Notes: generated from the letters alone by a model not told the origin. A DNA stretch of 64,000 nucleotides from Aquarana catesbeiana (GCF_042186555.1 NC_133328.1:613596768-613660767); one strand, 5' to 3'. Positions 10,699-22,307 are shown, numbered from the stretch's first letter. Numbers and translations are program-made.

Positions 10699-11739
10699 CT
10701 CTAGACCTATCTTTGTACCTTGATAGCTCAAAGGGTTGTGTTTTGCAATCATCTTTAACCAACTCTGAACATTTCTGTTGTTTCTACAAAGAACATTTCT
10801 TTCACTCTGTGTGTATGGCGGTTCTCTGTGTTTCCGAGTTAGGTAGGGTATGTTGGGTAGACAATGTCAGTTTTGGCGGGCAGAAATGTTGCTTCCCGCT
10901 TTTCTCAATAACAGAACTTGCACATTTCAAAGAAGCCTTACAGATGACAAATGAAGTTGTCAGAAATAATGTACTATCGAACAGCTGTCAAAGAAGAAAT
11001 TCCACCCACCGATTTCAGCGAAATTTACTTTGTGCATTTTTTCCTTTCTGAGGAACGTTAATATTAGACTTACAGTTCAAGGAAGTTTGCTCAGGTAAAT
11101 AAGATATTAAAGGGAAACAGTGTCAGATATAATCTTTACGTCAATAGACTATATTATACATCAGTAGCTGAGCAAATAACTAATGAAAGTCAGTTTCCCT
11201 CCGAACATATGGAAAACGGCGCTAAGATAAATCTGTACATGGGCATAGTATTTGTGGCACTGGCCTGCTACAGCTAGATGGCAGAACTGAGTTTTAGGTC
11301 AGACACGGGTACCTGCTGCTCCCAAATTTCAATCAGGACTAATCCACTTCAAATTGAAGCTTCTACCTTATTTTGGATGGAACCAGTTATGATTGGATTG
11401 AGCCTGGCCATTAATAACTTGTTTTTGATGGTGTAGGTTCAAGGGTGGTTGTTCTTGCAACTTGCTGTTGTAGGAGCATGTGCATGTCCAGTGTTAAAGC
11501 ACCTCATATCCACATGCTTGTCTCCGGTCAGTGACATGCATAACAGCAAGGCAAAGGTAAAGATAACAGCCATGATATATGCACCCTCAAAAACAAATTT
11601 AACAATGATAGCTCCATTCCCCAACACCTACTGGCCCAACTAGGGGCTTAAGATCCATCAAGATTAGCTAGAGGAATATGGTACTGGTTTAGTGTGAGAG
11701 GAATTGTTTCTGAGCGGTCATTCCTCAGGAATATCACGT
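10699..11739. other. Low-repeat stretch
   Basis: No repeats recognised. AT-rich, with homeodomain-like TAATTA/ATTAAT cores scarce. The part 10880-11130 looks the least repetitive. No credible exon. Confidence 0.35.
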
Positions 11740-12030
11740 CAAAGTTTTCCATCTCACCATGGAACCAATTTACTTGTGTTGGTCAGTTTCCATACAAATC
11801 CAAATGACGGGGAACTAGAACTAGATCATGTCTCATTAAAATAGACTCCAGTGTGTTAAAACTGTTTTTAGAATTACAAAATCAGATCATTTTTATTCTA
11901 CTAAAGAAAAAATCCACCCAGGAATGTATGGGTCTGCGGCACGCATGCACACAAAGATGGGGACTTGGTGAACATATCTGGATATTTACCGCATCTTATT
12001 TGGCAATGCGTTATTTCTGTTGCTGACTCA

Positions 12031-12573
12031 CTGGGGGAGATATACTAATGCTGGCCATACACTATACAGAAAATCGGCCGAACACATTTTCGAAAAACGA
12101 ACATTCGACCGTGACCGCAAACGATCGTGCCATCATATAATGGCTGATAAATTGTTCAGTGGACATGAATAAATAATTTTTTGTTCGTTTTTTTACATAT
12201 ACCTAGTGCAGACAGTTCGGACGGGAAACACATTAACCTTGCAATTTATCGTACGTTCGGCAGAAATTTTCCAAACTTCCCGTTCGTTTTTTTCCCACAA
12301 AAACGTCACAAACGATTATCGATTTGTGCCCATTAACTTGCCGAAAAACGAACGAAGTGTCTATACGAACGTTTTTTCGGCCGATTTTTCGTATAGTGTA
12401 TGGCCAGCATTACACTGGATCATTTAGAATCTGGTGCAGCTTTGCATGGTAGCCAATCAGCATCTGACGTCAGCTTGTTTAATTAAGCTTCGACAATAAC
12501 ACCTGGCAGCTGATTGGTTTCTATGAAGAGCTGCACCAGATTTTGCACGCTCCAGTTTTAGTAAATCTCCCCC
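12031..12573. mobile_element. Foldback MITE ending GGGGGAGATTTACTAAA, interrupted
   Basis: The outer arms GGGGGAGATATACTAA and TTAGTAAATCTCCCCC, and the inner pair GGTGCAGCTTTGCATGG / GAAGAGCTGCACC, are inverted repeats. A related copy is at 38249-38431. A second MITE sits in the left arm. Confidence 0.8.
12049..12409. mobile_element. TWA-target MITE (CTGGCCATACAC family), copy 1
   Basis: Termini TGCTGGCCATACACTATAC and GTATAGTGTATGGCCAGCA flanked by TAA and TTA. It is inserted in the left arm of the foldback MITE at 12031-12573. A second copy of the family is at 39857-40283. Confidence 0.88.
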
Positions 12574-12924
12574 ATTGTGTCTCTGATCCTGTGAACAACA
12601 TGTCTAGGTTCCTTCTCAATAAAATAGACTTTAGTGGGTAAAAACTGTTTTTGGAATTTGAAAATAATACAGTTTTTGTTTCTATGCAAGAGCTTCCTAG
12701 GAATGTAAGGGTATGTAGTTCGCATCAACAGAAATTTTTGTTTTTATCTGTCATTGACTAACTTTGTCTCTATCTGTGGTCCTGTAAACGAAGTTTCTAC
12801 CTTGTTTCTCATTAAAATGTATTCCAGTTGGTAAAAAACTCTTTTTGGAATTCCAATATAATGCGTTTTTTTTTTTTTTTACTTAAGAAAAACAGCACCT
12901 TGGGGAAGTACTGGTCTCCAGCAT

Positions 12925-14035
12925 GCATGCACACCAAGATGAGGAACCTGTGAACAAAATAAGGTCCATTGGCATGGACAATAGGGTGAGTACATGGATT
13001 GAAAACTGGCTACAAGGGCGAGTTCAGAGGGTGGTGATAAATGGGAAGTACTCGGAATGGTCAGAGGTGGGTAGTGGGGTCCCCCAGGGTTCTCTGCTGG
13101 GACCAATCCTATTTATTTTGTTCATAAACGACCTGGAGGATGGGGTAAACAGTTCAATCTCTGTATTTGCGGACGATACTAAGCTAAGCAGGGCAATAAC
13201 TTCTCCGCAGGATGTGGAAACCTTGCAAAAAGACCTGAACAAATTAATGGGGTGGGCAACTACATGGCAAATGAGGTTTAATGTAGAAAAATGTAAAATA
13301 ATGCATTTGGGTGGCAAAAATATGAATGCACTCTATACACTGGGGGGAGAACCTCTGGGGGAATCTAGGATGGAAAAGGACCTGGGGGTCCTAGTAGATG
13401 ATAGGCTCAGCAATGGCATGCAATGCCAAGCTGCTGCTAATAAAGCAAACAGAATATTGGCATTATAAAGGGGATTCATTCCAGAGATAAAACGATAATT
13501 CTCCCGCTCTACAAGACTCTGGTCCGGCCGCATCTGGAGTATGCTGTCCAGTTCTGGGCACCAGTCCTCAGGAAGGATGTACTGGAGCGAGTACAAAGAA
13601 GGGCAACAAAGCTAATAAAGGGTCTGGAGGATATTAGTTATGAGGAAAGGTTGCGAGCACTGAACTTATTCTCTCTGGAGAAAAGACGCTTGAGAGGGGA
13701 TATGATTTAAATTTATAAATACCGTACTGGTGACCCCACAATAGGGATAAAACTTTTTTGCGGAAGGGAGTTTAGAAGAAAAGAGGTTTAACCTTAAACT
13801 ACGTAGAGGGTTCTTTACTGTAAGAGCGACAAGGATGTGGAATTCCCTTCCACAGGCGGTGGTCTCAGCGGGCAGCATCGATAATTTCAAAAAACTATTA
13901 GATAAGCACCTGAACGACCACAACATACAGGGATATACAATGTAATACTGACATATAATCACACACATAGGTTGGACTTGATGGACTTGTGTCTTTTTTC
14001 AACCTCACCTACTATGTAACTATGTAACTATATTT
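12925..14035 (+). mobile_element. 5'-truncated CR1-like LINE
   Basis: It contains the reverse transcriptase C-terminal half, the downstream domain and a 3' end reading GGTTGGACTTGATGGACTTG ... TCAACCTCACC, followed by a TATGTAAC microsatellite. This closely parallels the known CR1 3' end (GTTGGACTAGATGA-type hairpin, then a short tandem repeat instead of poly(A)). It is inserted in the 200-bp-unit array. Confidence 0.92.
12950..13960 (+). pseudogene. CR1-like reverse transcriptase, 3' part, frameshifted
   Basis: The retained polymerase blocks include SGVPQGSLLGPILFILFIND and the catalytic FADDT (Asp codons at 13172-13177), then the LGV-x-DD thumb region (KDLGVLVDDRLSNGMQC). Near 13465 a single-base change moves the frame. 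The next frame carries LYKTLVRPHLEYAVQFWAP, QRRATKLIKG and LFSLEKRRLRGDMI, a C-terminal signature of CR1-clade ORF2. A stop follows within 'GDMI', and further decayed motifs (FFTVRATRMWNSLP) remain in a third frame. The endonuclease and the first RT blocks are absent because of 5' truncation, which is usual for LINE insertions. Non-functional. Confidence 0.9.
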
Positions 14036-14419
14036 GGAAACTTGACAGATTATGCTCATCCTCCAGCAGTAGTGAACTTTGAGGTGGGGTTTGGAGGTAA
14101 AAAATTAATTGGTAAAAAATGTTTTTGGAATAACAAAATAATAACATTTTCTATTAAAAAAGCTCCCTAGGAATGTATGGGTCTGCAGCAAACAAGCACA
14201 GTAAGATGTCCACCAGTGAACAAGCCCAAGAACTTGCCAAATCTTGGCTGGCAGTGCTGGCTTCTCACCTACAGTACATTCCTGCCCCGTTCTCCGGTTT
14301 CCAGTGGCGAACCTAGGGCTGTGTTAATCTTGTTGATTCTCTGTGTTTGTGGTCCCATAAGCAAAATATCTAGCTTGCTTCCAGTGTTGTACCGGGGAAG
14401 GAAGGGTGATTTTTGCCAC

Positions 14420-14683
14420 TGATTTACTAAAGGCAAAGTAGACTGTGTGCTTTGTAAGTGCAGTTGCCCTCGACAAGTGCAGTTGCTCTATAGCTTAGTA
14501 AATGAGGGAAGGTCTGCAAACTTTCATCATCCAGTCACATGCAAGAAAAAATTCATTTTTTTAAATTTTCCTTGCATGTGATTGGGTATTCTTTTTAAAG
14601 TGAAGCTTTACCTCATTTACTAAGCTCCGGAGCCATTACACTTGAAAAGTGCACAGTCTATTGGCATTTACTAAACCAAGCAT
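14420..14683. mobile_element. Foldback MITE (TTTACTAA arms)
   Basis: The left arm (ATTTACTAAAGGCAAAGTAG ... GCTTAGTAAATGAGG) is repeated inverted (CCTCATTTACTAAGC ... GGCATTTACTAAA). The two CATGCAAG/CTTGCATG segments form the centre. No gene. Confidence 0.8.
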
Positions 14684-14690
14684 AGAGTAT

Positions 14691-14942
14691 ATAGTCCATG
14701 AGATGCATCATCCAGCAAGATCAACTGGCAGGCAACAGTAGTGGGATATATAGTCCAAAAAGGGTGTCTTCTTCAGAGCTAGACTTGATTATGATAAAGA
14801 TTATTGACCTTCATACCAAATCTAGCTCTGAAGAAAAGGGGACACCCTCGAAACACGTCAGCTGCTTTTTGGACTATATATCCCACTGCTGTTGCTTGCC
14901 AGCTGATCTTGCTGGATGATGCATTTTATGGACTATACACTC
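14691..14942. mobile_element. Foldback element with about 105-bp arms
   Basis: The left arm (TATATAGTCCATGAGATGCA ... TCTTCTTCAGAGCTAGA) pairs with the right arm (TCTAGCTCTGAAGAAAAGG ... TGCATTTTATGGACTATACA). The loop is about 25 bp near 14800. The CTGAAGAAG ... CGAAACACGTCAG motif also occurs, degenerate, at 27.68 kb and 41.15 kb, so it is a repeat hallmark and not a gene. Confidence 0.8.
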
Positions 14943-16039
14943 GATGCTTGAATATGTAACTCGTTTGTGAGTATGCATTTTTTACATTTTTCATTCATTA
15001 AAGTGCTCCAAAGGTAATGCTCAAGGCTTGTGTGCTCTCTGTTCTTTTTTTCCTTTTAGAATTTTCTCTGGGTCCCCCCTGACCTGTTGTGAGTGGCAGC
15101 ACAGCTGATGTGGTGGTTTGATTGTTGAAGACCCTTCCATCTCTTTAGAATCAACCTCACGGCAGTCTCATAAGCGCAGGAGTTTTTGACTTTTCCTTTT
15201 TGTGCTTAGCTTTAGGCAATGTCTTTTTTATCAGACAAATTTGCGTTCTTTAGCCCTTTCTTGAGCGGTGAAATAAAAAATAAAAAAAAACACAACCAGC
15301 AGTTCTCGGCTTTTGGGAGATGACTTGAGCTGGTTTTGTTTCCATTTGTGTTTCATCGCCCGTGTGGCTTTGATTAATATGAAGACATAAACTAGATGTC
15401 CCCTCTATTTCTCTTTCTCAGATTGCCGAGGAGGTTTGTGGCGAGCAAAGATTGATTTTTTTTTATCACAAATGTACAATGTATTGAAAGTCCCAGTTGG
15501 CCCAGGCTCTAATGCCCACTCAGCTCTCTCTCGCTCCTCCGAATCTTCATGAATTTTAATGTCAGGAGCGGTCTTATAAAGCAGGTTCACCTTCAAGCGG
15601 GAATACTATTAAGAGCCTTCTCCCTGGCACGATGACCCTGCGTTTTGTTTACTAAGCATATTTCTTATCGGGGGAAAGATACGTTTGTGACATTCAAATG
15701 AAATGTACATTCATTTGCACCATTCTTTCTGGTCTGCTAGGCAGAATCTAATGAGATATTTATGCGGCAGACTTTCCATACTGCTCCACGAAGCGAGAAA
15801 ACCTATGCTGACATGTTTCAGCAGATCCATTTGGGCATGGGGCTGTCAGATCTTGAATTTAGCTGCAGCAAGGAATATCTCTGGTGCCAAATAAAGAAAA
15901 TTTTTACATACAGTACTTACCAACATTTAGATTCTGGTTCCCCGGACATGGTTAACCTCACCCTCAGGACTGCCCAGTGACAGGACAGTCCCACCCAGCT
16001 CCCCACTCACTTATTAGAGTGGCTTATCCAACCCTATCA
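14943..16039. other. Low-repeat stretch, possible conserved non-coding element
   Basis: No repeat family recognised. 15290-15780 has intermediate GC, a CTTCATGAATTTTAATGTCA-type core, ATTCAAATGAAATG and GATTAATATGAAG, the look of enhancer-type conserved DNA. No splice-flanked open frame. Confidence 0.35.
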
Positions 16040-16559
16040 TTAACCACTTCAATACAGGGCACTTAAACACCTTCCCGCCTGGACCAATTTTCAGCTTTTA
16101 GTATTCTCACACTTTGAATGACAATTACTCTGTCATGCTACACTGTATCCTAACAAAATTTTTATCATTATTTCCTCACAATTAGAGCTTTCTGTTGGTG
16201 GTATATAATCACCGCTGGGTTTTTTCTTTTTTGCGATATAAGCAAAAAAAGAGCGAAAATTTTGAAAAAAAAATACTTTTTTTCAGCTTCTATTGTAAAA
16301 TTTTGCAAACAAGTCATTTGTCTTCATAAATTTGGGCCAAAATTTATACGGCTACATATCTTTGGTAAAAATAACCCAAATTAGTGGATATTATTTAGTC
16401 TGTGCGAAAGTTATAGAGTCTATAAGTTAGGGTGCAAATCACTGAAAATAGATCACATCTGGTCACACCTGATGTACTAAAGGCCTATCTCATTTCTTGA
16501 GACACTAACAATCAAGGAAAGTACAAATACCCCCCAAATGACCCCTTTTTGGAAAGTAG

Positions 16560-17320
16560 ACATTCCAAGGTATTTAGTAAGAGGCATGGTGAGTTTTTTG
16601 AAGTTGTAATTTTTTCCCACAATTCTTGGGAAAATGAAGACTTTTTTTTTTTACACAAACTTATTGTATTGACAGGATATTTCTTGAACACAGCATGCAT
16701 ATACTTGCAACTACACCCAAAAATACATTCTGCTACTCCTCCTGAGTATGGAAATACCACATGTGTGAGACTTTTACACAGCCTGGCCACATACAGAGGC
16801 CTAACATCCAAGTAGCACCTCTAGGCATTCTAGGAGCAAAATTGCACATATAATTTCATGACGACCTATCTCCCTTTTGAAGGCCCTGGAGCACCAGGAC
16901 AATGGAAACGCCCACAAAATGACCCCATTTTGGGAACACCCCAATGTATAATCTATGAGGCATAATGAGTCTTTTGAACGGTTCATTTTTTTCCAGAAGT
17001 TTTCGGAAAATGTGGGAAAAAAATGAAAACGCATTTTTTTTACACAAAGTTGTCAATTTATAAGATATTTTTAACACATAGCATGTACATAGCAAAAATT
17101 ACATCACAAAATACGTTCTGCTACTCCTCCTGAGTTTAACGATACCACATGTGTGACACTTTTACACAGCCTGGCCACATACAGAGGCCCAACATCCAAA
17201 TAGCACCTCCAGTCGTTCTAGGAGCATAAATTACACATATAATTTCATTACTACCGATCATATTTTTGAAGGCCGTTCATATTTCTAATACATAACATGT
17301 ACATACCAAATAACAAAAGA
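16560..17320 (+). repeat. About 385-bp tandem duplication inside piggyBac
   Basis: The block from ATTCTGCTACTCCTCCTGAG through ACACAGCCTGGCCACATACA to CATATAATTTCAT at 16731-16862 recurs at 17115-17250. The preceding AT-rich sequence recurs in weaker form. Diverged by substitutions and small indels. Confidence 0.75.
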
Positions 17321-17343
17321 TTACCTGTGGTTTTAGTAGTTTA

Positions 17344-18080
17344 GTGGTCCACAGAGGAGAGCATCGGTCCAGGCAGCAGGCAGGGATGTGGTCAGCGACA
17401 GCAAAAGCAATCGTCCAGGCAGCAATACTGTCCATAGTTAGTTCAGGCAGAGATACTGTCAGCACAGCCAAAGCATTGGTCCAGGTAGCAGGCAGAGATG
17501 TCCAGGCAAAAATTCTGTCTATAGTCAGTAGAGGCAGCAGGCCGAGATATGGTCAACACAGCCAAAGTATTGGTCCAGGCAGCAGAAATAAACAGTCCAT
17601 AAAGTCCTGGGTCATTACAGGCATCGATATGGTCAGCACAGCCAAAGTATTGGTCCAGGCAGCAGGAAGGACCATCAAGCTTAGGGCCAGGGGGACAGGG
17701 GTAGAGGCTTCTCCCACCCAAATCTCTTTGAAGCCTCCGGGCAACCAGACCCTGTTCTGGGAACACAGAAAACCAAAAACTGATTTTCTCTACTCAGAAC
17801 GCTATTCTGAAGCCCCTCACATATGTGAGACCCCTGTGTACTGAAGTAGAAGGGCAAAAGATCAGTCCAAGTGGCAGGCAAAAACATGGCCGATTTAACA
17901 GGCTGAGGTCGGTGCACGTGGAAGTCAGAAACGTGGTTAAAATGGCAGGCAAAGGCATCGTCGGTAAACAGGCTGAGGTCGGTGCACATGGAAGTCAGAA
18001 ACGTGGTTAAAACGGCAGGCAAAGACATTGTCGGTAAACAGGCCAGGGTCAGTTAACATGGAAGGTAGAAACATGGTGGC
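17344..18080 (+). repeat. Degenerate minisatellites inside piggyBac
   Basis: Two arrays. 17344-17660 repeats GGTCCAGGCAGCAGGCAG plus a TATGGTCAGCACAGCCAAAG block. 17870-18080 repeats GGCAGGCAAAGGCATCG, AACAGGCTGAGGTCGG and GGAAGTCAGAAACGTGG about three times. The open frames across them are by-products. Confidence 0.75.
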
Positions 18081-18143
18081 AGGCAAATCATGCACACAGG
18101 TATTTGAAATGGGGAAATGACAGTCTGTTACTAATAAGGGGAA

Positions 18144-19942
18144 CTAATATCTGATGGATGTGTGATAATTTTTGAAGCAATCACCGATACACAGGCCAGG
18201 TTGGGAGGGACATTGGGGACAATAATAACTTGTATCTCTTCTGGCTCCTCCACTTGAGCATACACGACATCCCTTTTGGTGTCTTCTTCCGGATTCTGTG
18301 GGGGGGATGTTATAGGGAAAATGTTGCTCATGAAGTCGACTTACACTCTCAGAGCGAATGCTTCCTGGGGCGGGTCCTTGCTGGTAAATAAGGGCAGTGA
18401 CAATGTTTTCAAAGTATTTGAGGTAGGTGATGGGTTGGTTTTCGGGTGATTTTTGATAGCAGACAAATGAATTGAACATGGCCATATGAAACAGATGAAA
18501 TGCAACTTTTTTATACCAATATTTGGACTTGCGGGTTGACAAATATGGTTGCAGCATCTGATCATTTAAATCCACCCCCCCCCATATACAGATTGTAGTC
18601 ATGGACACATTCAGGCTTTACTACGGGGCCACGTCTTCTCTGAACCTCCACCAAGGTGTCATTGTGATGGTAGTCATCATGTGAACATCCTTCTTGTCCC
18701 TCCACTTCATGGCCAACACCTCCTCATTCCTCATGAATGCGGCTTCCCCCTTTTGTAGCCGTTTTGCTAGTAAATTCTCTGGGAAGCCCTTCCTATTTTT
18801 TCGGAAGGTACCGCAGGCCAGGGTTTTTTCACAATACAGGTGACGGAAAAGGGGCAAGCTGCTGTAGTAATTATCTACATATACATGGTAACCTTTTTTG
18901 AACAGGGGGTATGCGGTTCCTATGTATGTGGGGCACTCACGGGGCTGGAGCTGGGAGTCTTTTCCCTCATAAATGCAAAATGAGTACACGTAACCAGTGG
19001 CTCGGTCACATAATTTGTTAAATTTCACTCCGTACCTGGCTCTTTTACTTGGGATATACTGTTTGATATTCAGTCGGCCAGTAAAGTGGATAAGGGATTC
19101 GTCTACACAAATATTTTGGTCAGGGATAAAGACTTCAGAAAATCGTTTGGTAAAAGAATTTATTAGGGGGCGAAGCTATATAATTTGTCGTGGTTGGGAT
19201 GATCTTGGGGCGGGCACTGCGAATTGTCGTTGAAATGTAGGAAACGCATTATCATATCGTACCGTGTCCTGGACATAACAGAAGCATATAGGGGCAAGTT
19301 GTGGATGGGGTGGGTGGACCAGTAGGCATGCAGTTCGTTTTTCTTTGTAAGCCCCATATTAAAAGTAAGGCCCAAGAACAATTTGAATTCATCTAGTGTG
19401 AGACGTCGCCAATGGAACATACGGGCGTAGGACGAACTGGGGTTGGCAGCAATAAATTGCTCTGCATAGAGATTTGTTTGGTCCGCCATGTACTGCAACA
19501 AATCTTCTGGGAAAAACAAATGGAAATAGTCCAAATATGAAAAATTCAAAGTGTTCAGCTGCACACCTGGCTGTGCAGTGAAAGGGGGGATTGTAGCGGA
19601 TCCTGAGTTGGCAGGCAACCATAAGGGGTTTGCCAGGGCATCGGGAAGGTAGGACTGGGCCCGGATTCTTTGGGCTGGATGTGCAATTCCAGTACTTGTA
19701 CTGGGCTCCTCTTCCTGGGGTCTGGCGCTGCTGGTGGTAGGCAGGTTTTCTGATCTCGGTCCTGATCTCCTTACTCTTTTAGGAGGGGCGGTTTCCTCCG
19801 CTGACTCGGACTCCGATCCGCTACCCTCCACTGGCTCGTATTCCGAACCAGAATCGGATAATGAGAGCTCCCCGCTGCTCTCATCATCCGACATGGTAAG
19901 GACATTATATGCCTCCTCAGGTGTATAAACTCTTTGGGACAT
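18144..19942 (-). pseudogene. piggyBac transposase pseudogene (PGBD-like)
   Basis: PiggyBac transposases excise seamlessly at TTAA using three catalytic aspartates. The start was chosen at MSQRVYTPEEAYN, followed by an acidic Ser/Glu-rich stretch and a basic PPKRVRRSGPR. The conserved N-domain (YFHLFFPEDLLQYMADQTN and FLGLTFNMGL) is intact. Three single-base changes break the frame: a deletion near 19177, another near 18670, and an extra G in a 9-G run at 18575-18583. Read across these breaks, all three aspartates are present: in VDESLIHFTG (codon 19101-19103), YVDNYYSS (18873-18875) and GVDLNDQ (18570-18572). The C-terminus has the family Cys-rich domain (CRVCSSGG ... YYCPQC ... LCIGDCF ... 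YH). Length is about 600 codons, near family norm. The low damage suggests a fairly young copy. Confidence 0.93.
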
Positions 19943-19959
19943 GATGGTGGTACTTTTGG

Positions 19960-20345
19960 CGGTACTTATGGCGGGATTGTGCGACGGTAGTGATGGCGGG
20001 CCTGTGTGACAGATGGGCTATGACACATATGCTGTCAGATTCAGATGTTACCGATGGCGGTACTAATAGCGGTACCGTTAATGGTACTGATTGGTGGCCT
20101 GTGTGACAGATGGGCTGTCAGATCCAGATGGTACCAATGGCGGTGCTGGTGGCGGTGCTGATGGCGGTGGCGGTGCTGATAGCGGTGGCGGTGATGATGG
20201 CGGTGGCGGTGCTGATGGCGGTGGCTGTGCTGATGGTGGTACCGGTGCTGATGGTGGTACCGATGACGGGCTGTGACAGGTTCTGATGGGCTGTGACAGA
20301 TCCTGATGGGCTGTGACAGATCCTGATGTGCTGTGACAGGTTCTC
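19960..20345 (+). repeat. GATGGCGGT minisatellite upstream of the transposase
   Basis: Repeats of GGTGCTGATGGCGGTGGC with variants, then GGGCTGTGACAGATCCTGAT units. It lies just 5' of the minus-strand transposase and could be part of its leader. The Gly/Ala-rich and Thr-rich frames are artefacts. Confidence 0.85.
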
Positions 20346-20499
20346 TTTATTGATGAGGGGGGGGTTCGTGTTGTGCAGACAGTAGACAGTAAAAATAGAT
20401 ATTTTACTCACTGATCAGATCTCTCCTCTCTCCTCACACGATCGGTGTGTGAGGAGAGAGAAGGAGAGATCCCTGGAAACCGCCACAGTGTTTATACTT

Positions 20500-20812
20500 G
20501 TTCATTGGCTGTTTACCCTGATCGGAGATGCGCTGTGTCCGAGGGACACTCGCCTTCTCCGATCGGCACGCTGCGCGCCCCCGGCGGCGCGCATTGCGCG
20601 TGCTTGATTTTTTATGACAGGTGACCGGCTGTGATTGGACACAGCCGATCACATGGGTAAACAGCCATTTCATTGGCTGTTTACCCTGATCAGGGATGGA
20701 CTGTGTCCGAGGGACAAGTGTCATCCCCGATCGCCGTGGTGCGCGCCCCAAGGGGCATGCAATAGCGGATAATCCTGATCACGTCATATGACGTCCGATC
20801 AGGATTATCAAA
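20500..20812. repeat. Subterminal duplicates and palindrome of piggyBac
   Basis: CATTGGCTGTTTACCCTGAT plus the following 60 bases (CTGTGTCCGAGGGACA...) occur twice, at about 20503 and 20669. Then GATAATCCTGATC (20767 on) and GATCAGGATTATC form a dyad around ACGTCATATGACGT. Repeated subterminal sites can serve as transposase binding sites; that role is inference. Confidence 0.7.
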
Positions 20813-20976
20813 CCACTTTGCCGCCGTCAATATGCAATAGGGCGGGCGGCAAGTGGTTAATTACGCAGGTTCTGCCCACTAGCAGGGTCCAATCACTGTA
20901 ATGAATGCCTTATTAGGTTACTTCCCATGCACTAACTCAAGTAGAGGTGACACTGTGGTCCCGGGACATAGGCTAG

Positions 20977-22052
20977 AGCCTCATACACCAGATCGGATTG
21001 TTGGCCAACAAAACCGTGGAATTTTGTCCGAAGGGCATTGGCCCAAATTGCATACACATGGCCACACAATTGTTGGCCAACAATTACGAACTAGATGTAC
21101 TACGTGGTATTTCATCTTATTAGCGCCACCCTTTGGGCTCCTTCTGCTAATTTCATGTTAGTAGAAGTTTGGTGAGTGTTGATTCACGCTTTTCATTTCG
21201 CACTTTTCATTTCGCACTTTTCATTTCGTGCTTTTCAGTTTGTTTCTGAACGGCCGTTCATCAACCAGCAATGTTGTGGAATCGGTGGAGATAACGCATT
21301 ATTTATTATTGGCCTTGGAGTTATTGCTTTGACATAATTTTTTTGATTGTATAATGATTTGATTTGGTATAAGTTCTATTGGCAGATAGCATGTCTAATT
21401 TTATTTGTTTCCTTTTTTTAATGTACAATAAAAAAATTGTGGAGAATAATACTTGGCTATGTGTTTTACTTCAAATGACAGTTTGGGAGTAGGCAGTTAT
21501 ATTTTAAAAAATAGTAATACAATGTAAATTTAACAAGGGACACCAACATAGTTGTATCTTTGATCTTAAAAACTACGGGATAATGGTGTTGTGGTAACTT
21601 GCCCAAATAAAAATTAAAAAAAGCATAATAATATTATTCTTGATATCACTAGAAAAAAAAGCCTTTGAAAATTAGTTTGCAATAACTCCATCAGTATCAC
21701 CAGCAAAGCAGCTTCATTATTATCCCATTAAAGAAGAAGAGAATTGTGCGCTGCATTTGGAGATTTCATCATTTGCCGCGTCATGAATGTTAATTCTCCT
21801 TTACGAACGCTAGTTTACAAGACCAACCGCGTTTGTAATTTGGACTTTTGTCCGACGGACTTGTGTACAAACGCTTGGAAAATCCGACAACAGACATTTG
21901 TTCGTGGAAAATTTGTAAACCTGCCATCCAACATTTGTCCACAGAAAATTCAACAACAATTGTCTGATGGAGCGTACACACGGTCGGATTTTCCGCCAAC
22001 AGCCTGTCATCGCACATTTCTCGTCAGAAAATACGATTGTGTGTATGAGGCT
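20977..22052. mobile_element. 1.08-kb TWA/TAG-target element
   Basis: The termini AGCCTCATACACCAGATCGG and CGATTGTGTGTATGAGGCT are inverted, with TAG on both sides (20974-20976 and 22053-22055). The right 550 bp is found inverted at 33987-34500 and, more diverged, at 41843-42655. It includes a CACTTTTCATTTCG tandem run near 21190. No transposase remnant. Confidence 0.75.
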
Positions 22053-22054
22053 TA

Positions 22055-22295
22055 GACCCCTTTCACACTGAGGCGCTTTTCAGGCGCTTTCACGCTGCAA
22101 AAAGTGCCTGAAAAGCTCAAGAAAACCTATTTTCAATTAATGCTTTCACACTGGGGCAATGCGCTGGCAGGGTAGTGAAAAAACGCCCCTCTCCATTGAA
22201 ATGAATGGAAAGCGCATCAAAAGCGACTGAAAAGCTCTTCAAAAGTGCTCAGTGTTTTACTGGCAGTTTACAAGCGCCTCAGTGTGAAAGGGGCC
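22055..22295. mobile_element. CCCCTTTCACACTG-type MITE, copy 1
   Basis: Termini GACCCCTTTCACACTGAGGC and GCCTCAGTGTGAAAGGGGCC between TTA (22052-22054) and TTA (22296-22298). Its left target overlaps the end of the preceding element. Confidence 0.85.
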
Positions 22296-22307
22296 TTATG
22301 GCCTTAT

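Larger units (their letters stand above)
11740..14400 (+). repeat. Decayed tandem array of about 200-bp units with nested insertions
   Basis: Four diverged units recur near 11820, 12600, 12790 and 14090. Each runs in the same order: CTCATTAAAATAGACTCCAG, an AAACTGTTTTTGGAAT block, an AGGAATGTATGGGTCTGC block, and then GCATGCACACCAAGATG in the better-kept units. After subtracting a MITE (12031-12573) and a CR1 insert (12925-14035), the spacing is about 160-240 bp. Function unknown. Confidence 0.7.
16044..20856 (-). mobile_element. Near-complete piggyBac element (4.8 kb)
   Basis: The termini CCACTTCAATACAGGGCAC and GGGCGGGCGGCAAGTGG are inverted (CCACTTS...) and sit between TTAA at 16040-16043 and TTAA at 20857-20860, the target of piggyBac transposases. 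The minus-strand transposase gene lies toward the 20.8-kb end. Long non-coding arms contain internal duplications and minisatellites. Size exceeds the usual 2-3 kb because of these arms. Non-autonomous copies with similar ends are at 4.9, 22.8, 25.8, 49.6 and 51.7 kb and probably 24.6 and 62.4 kb. Confidence 0.9.

Noticed and set aside
17344..17844. 166-codon open frame on the plus strand
   Set aside because: Overlaps a degenerate minisatellite inside piggyBac; no domain.
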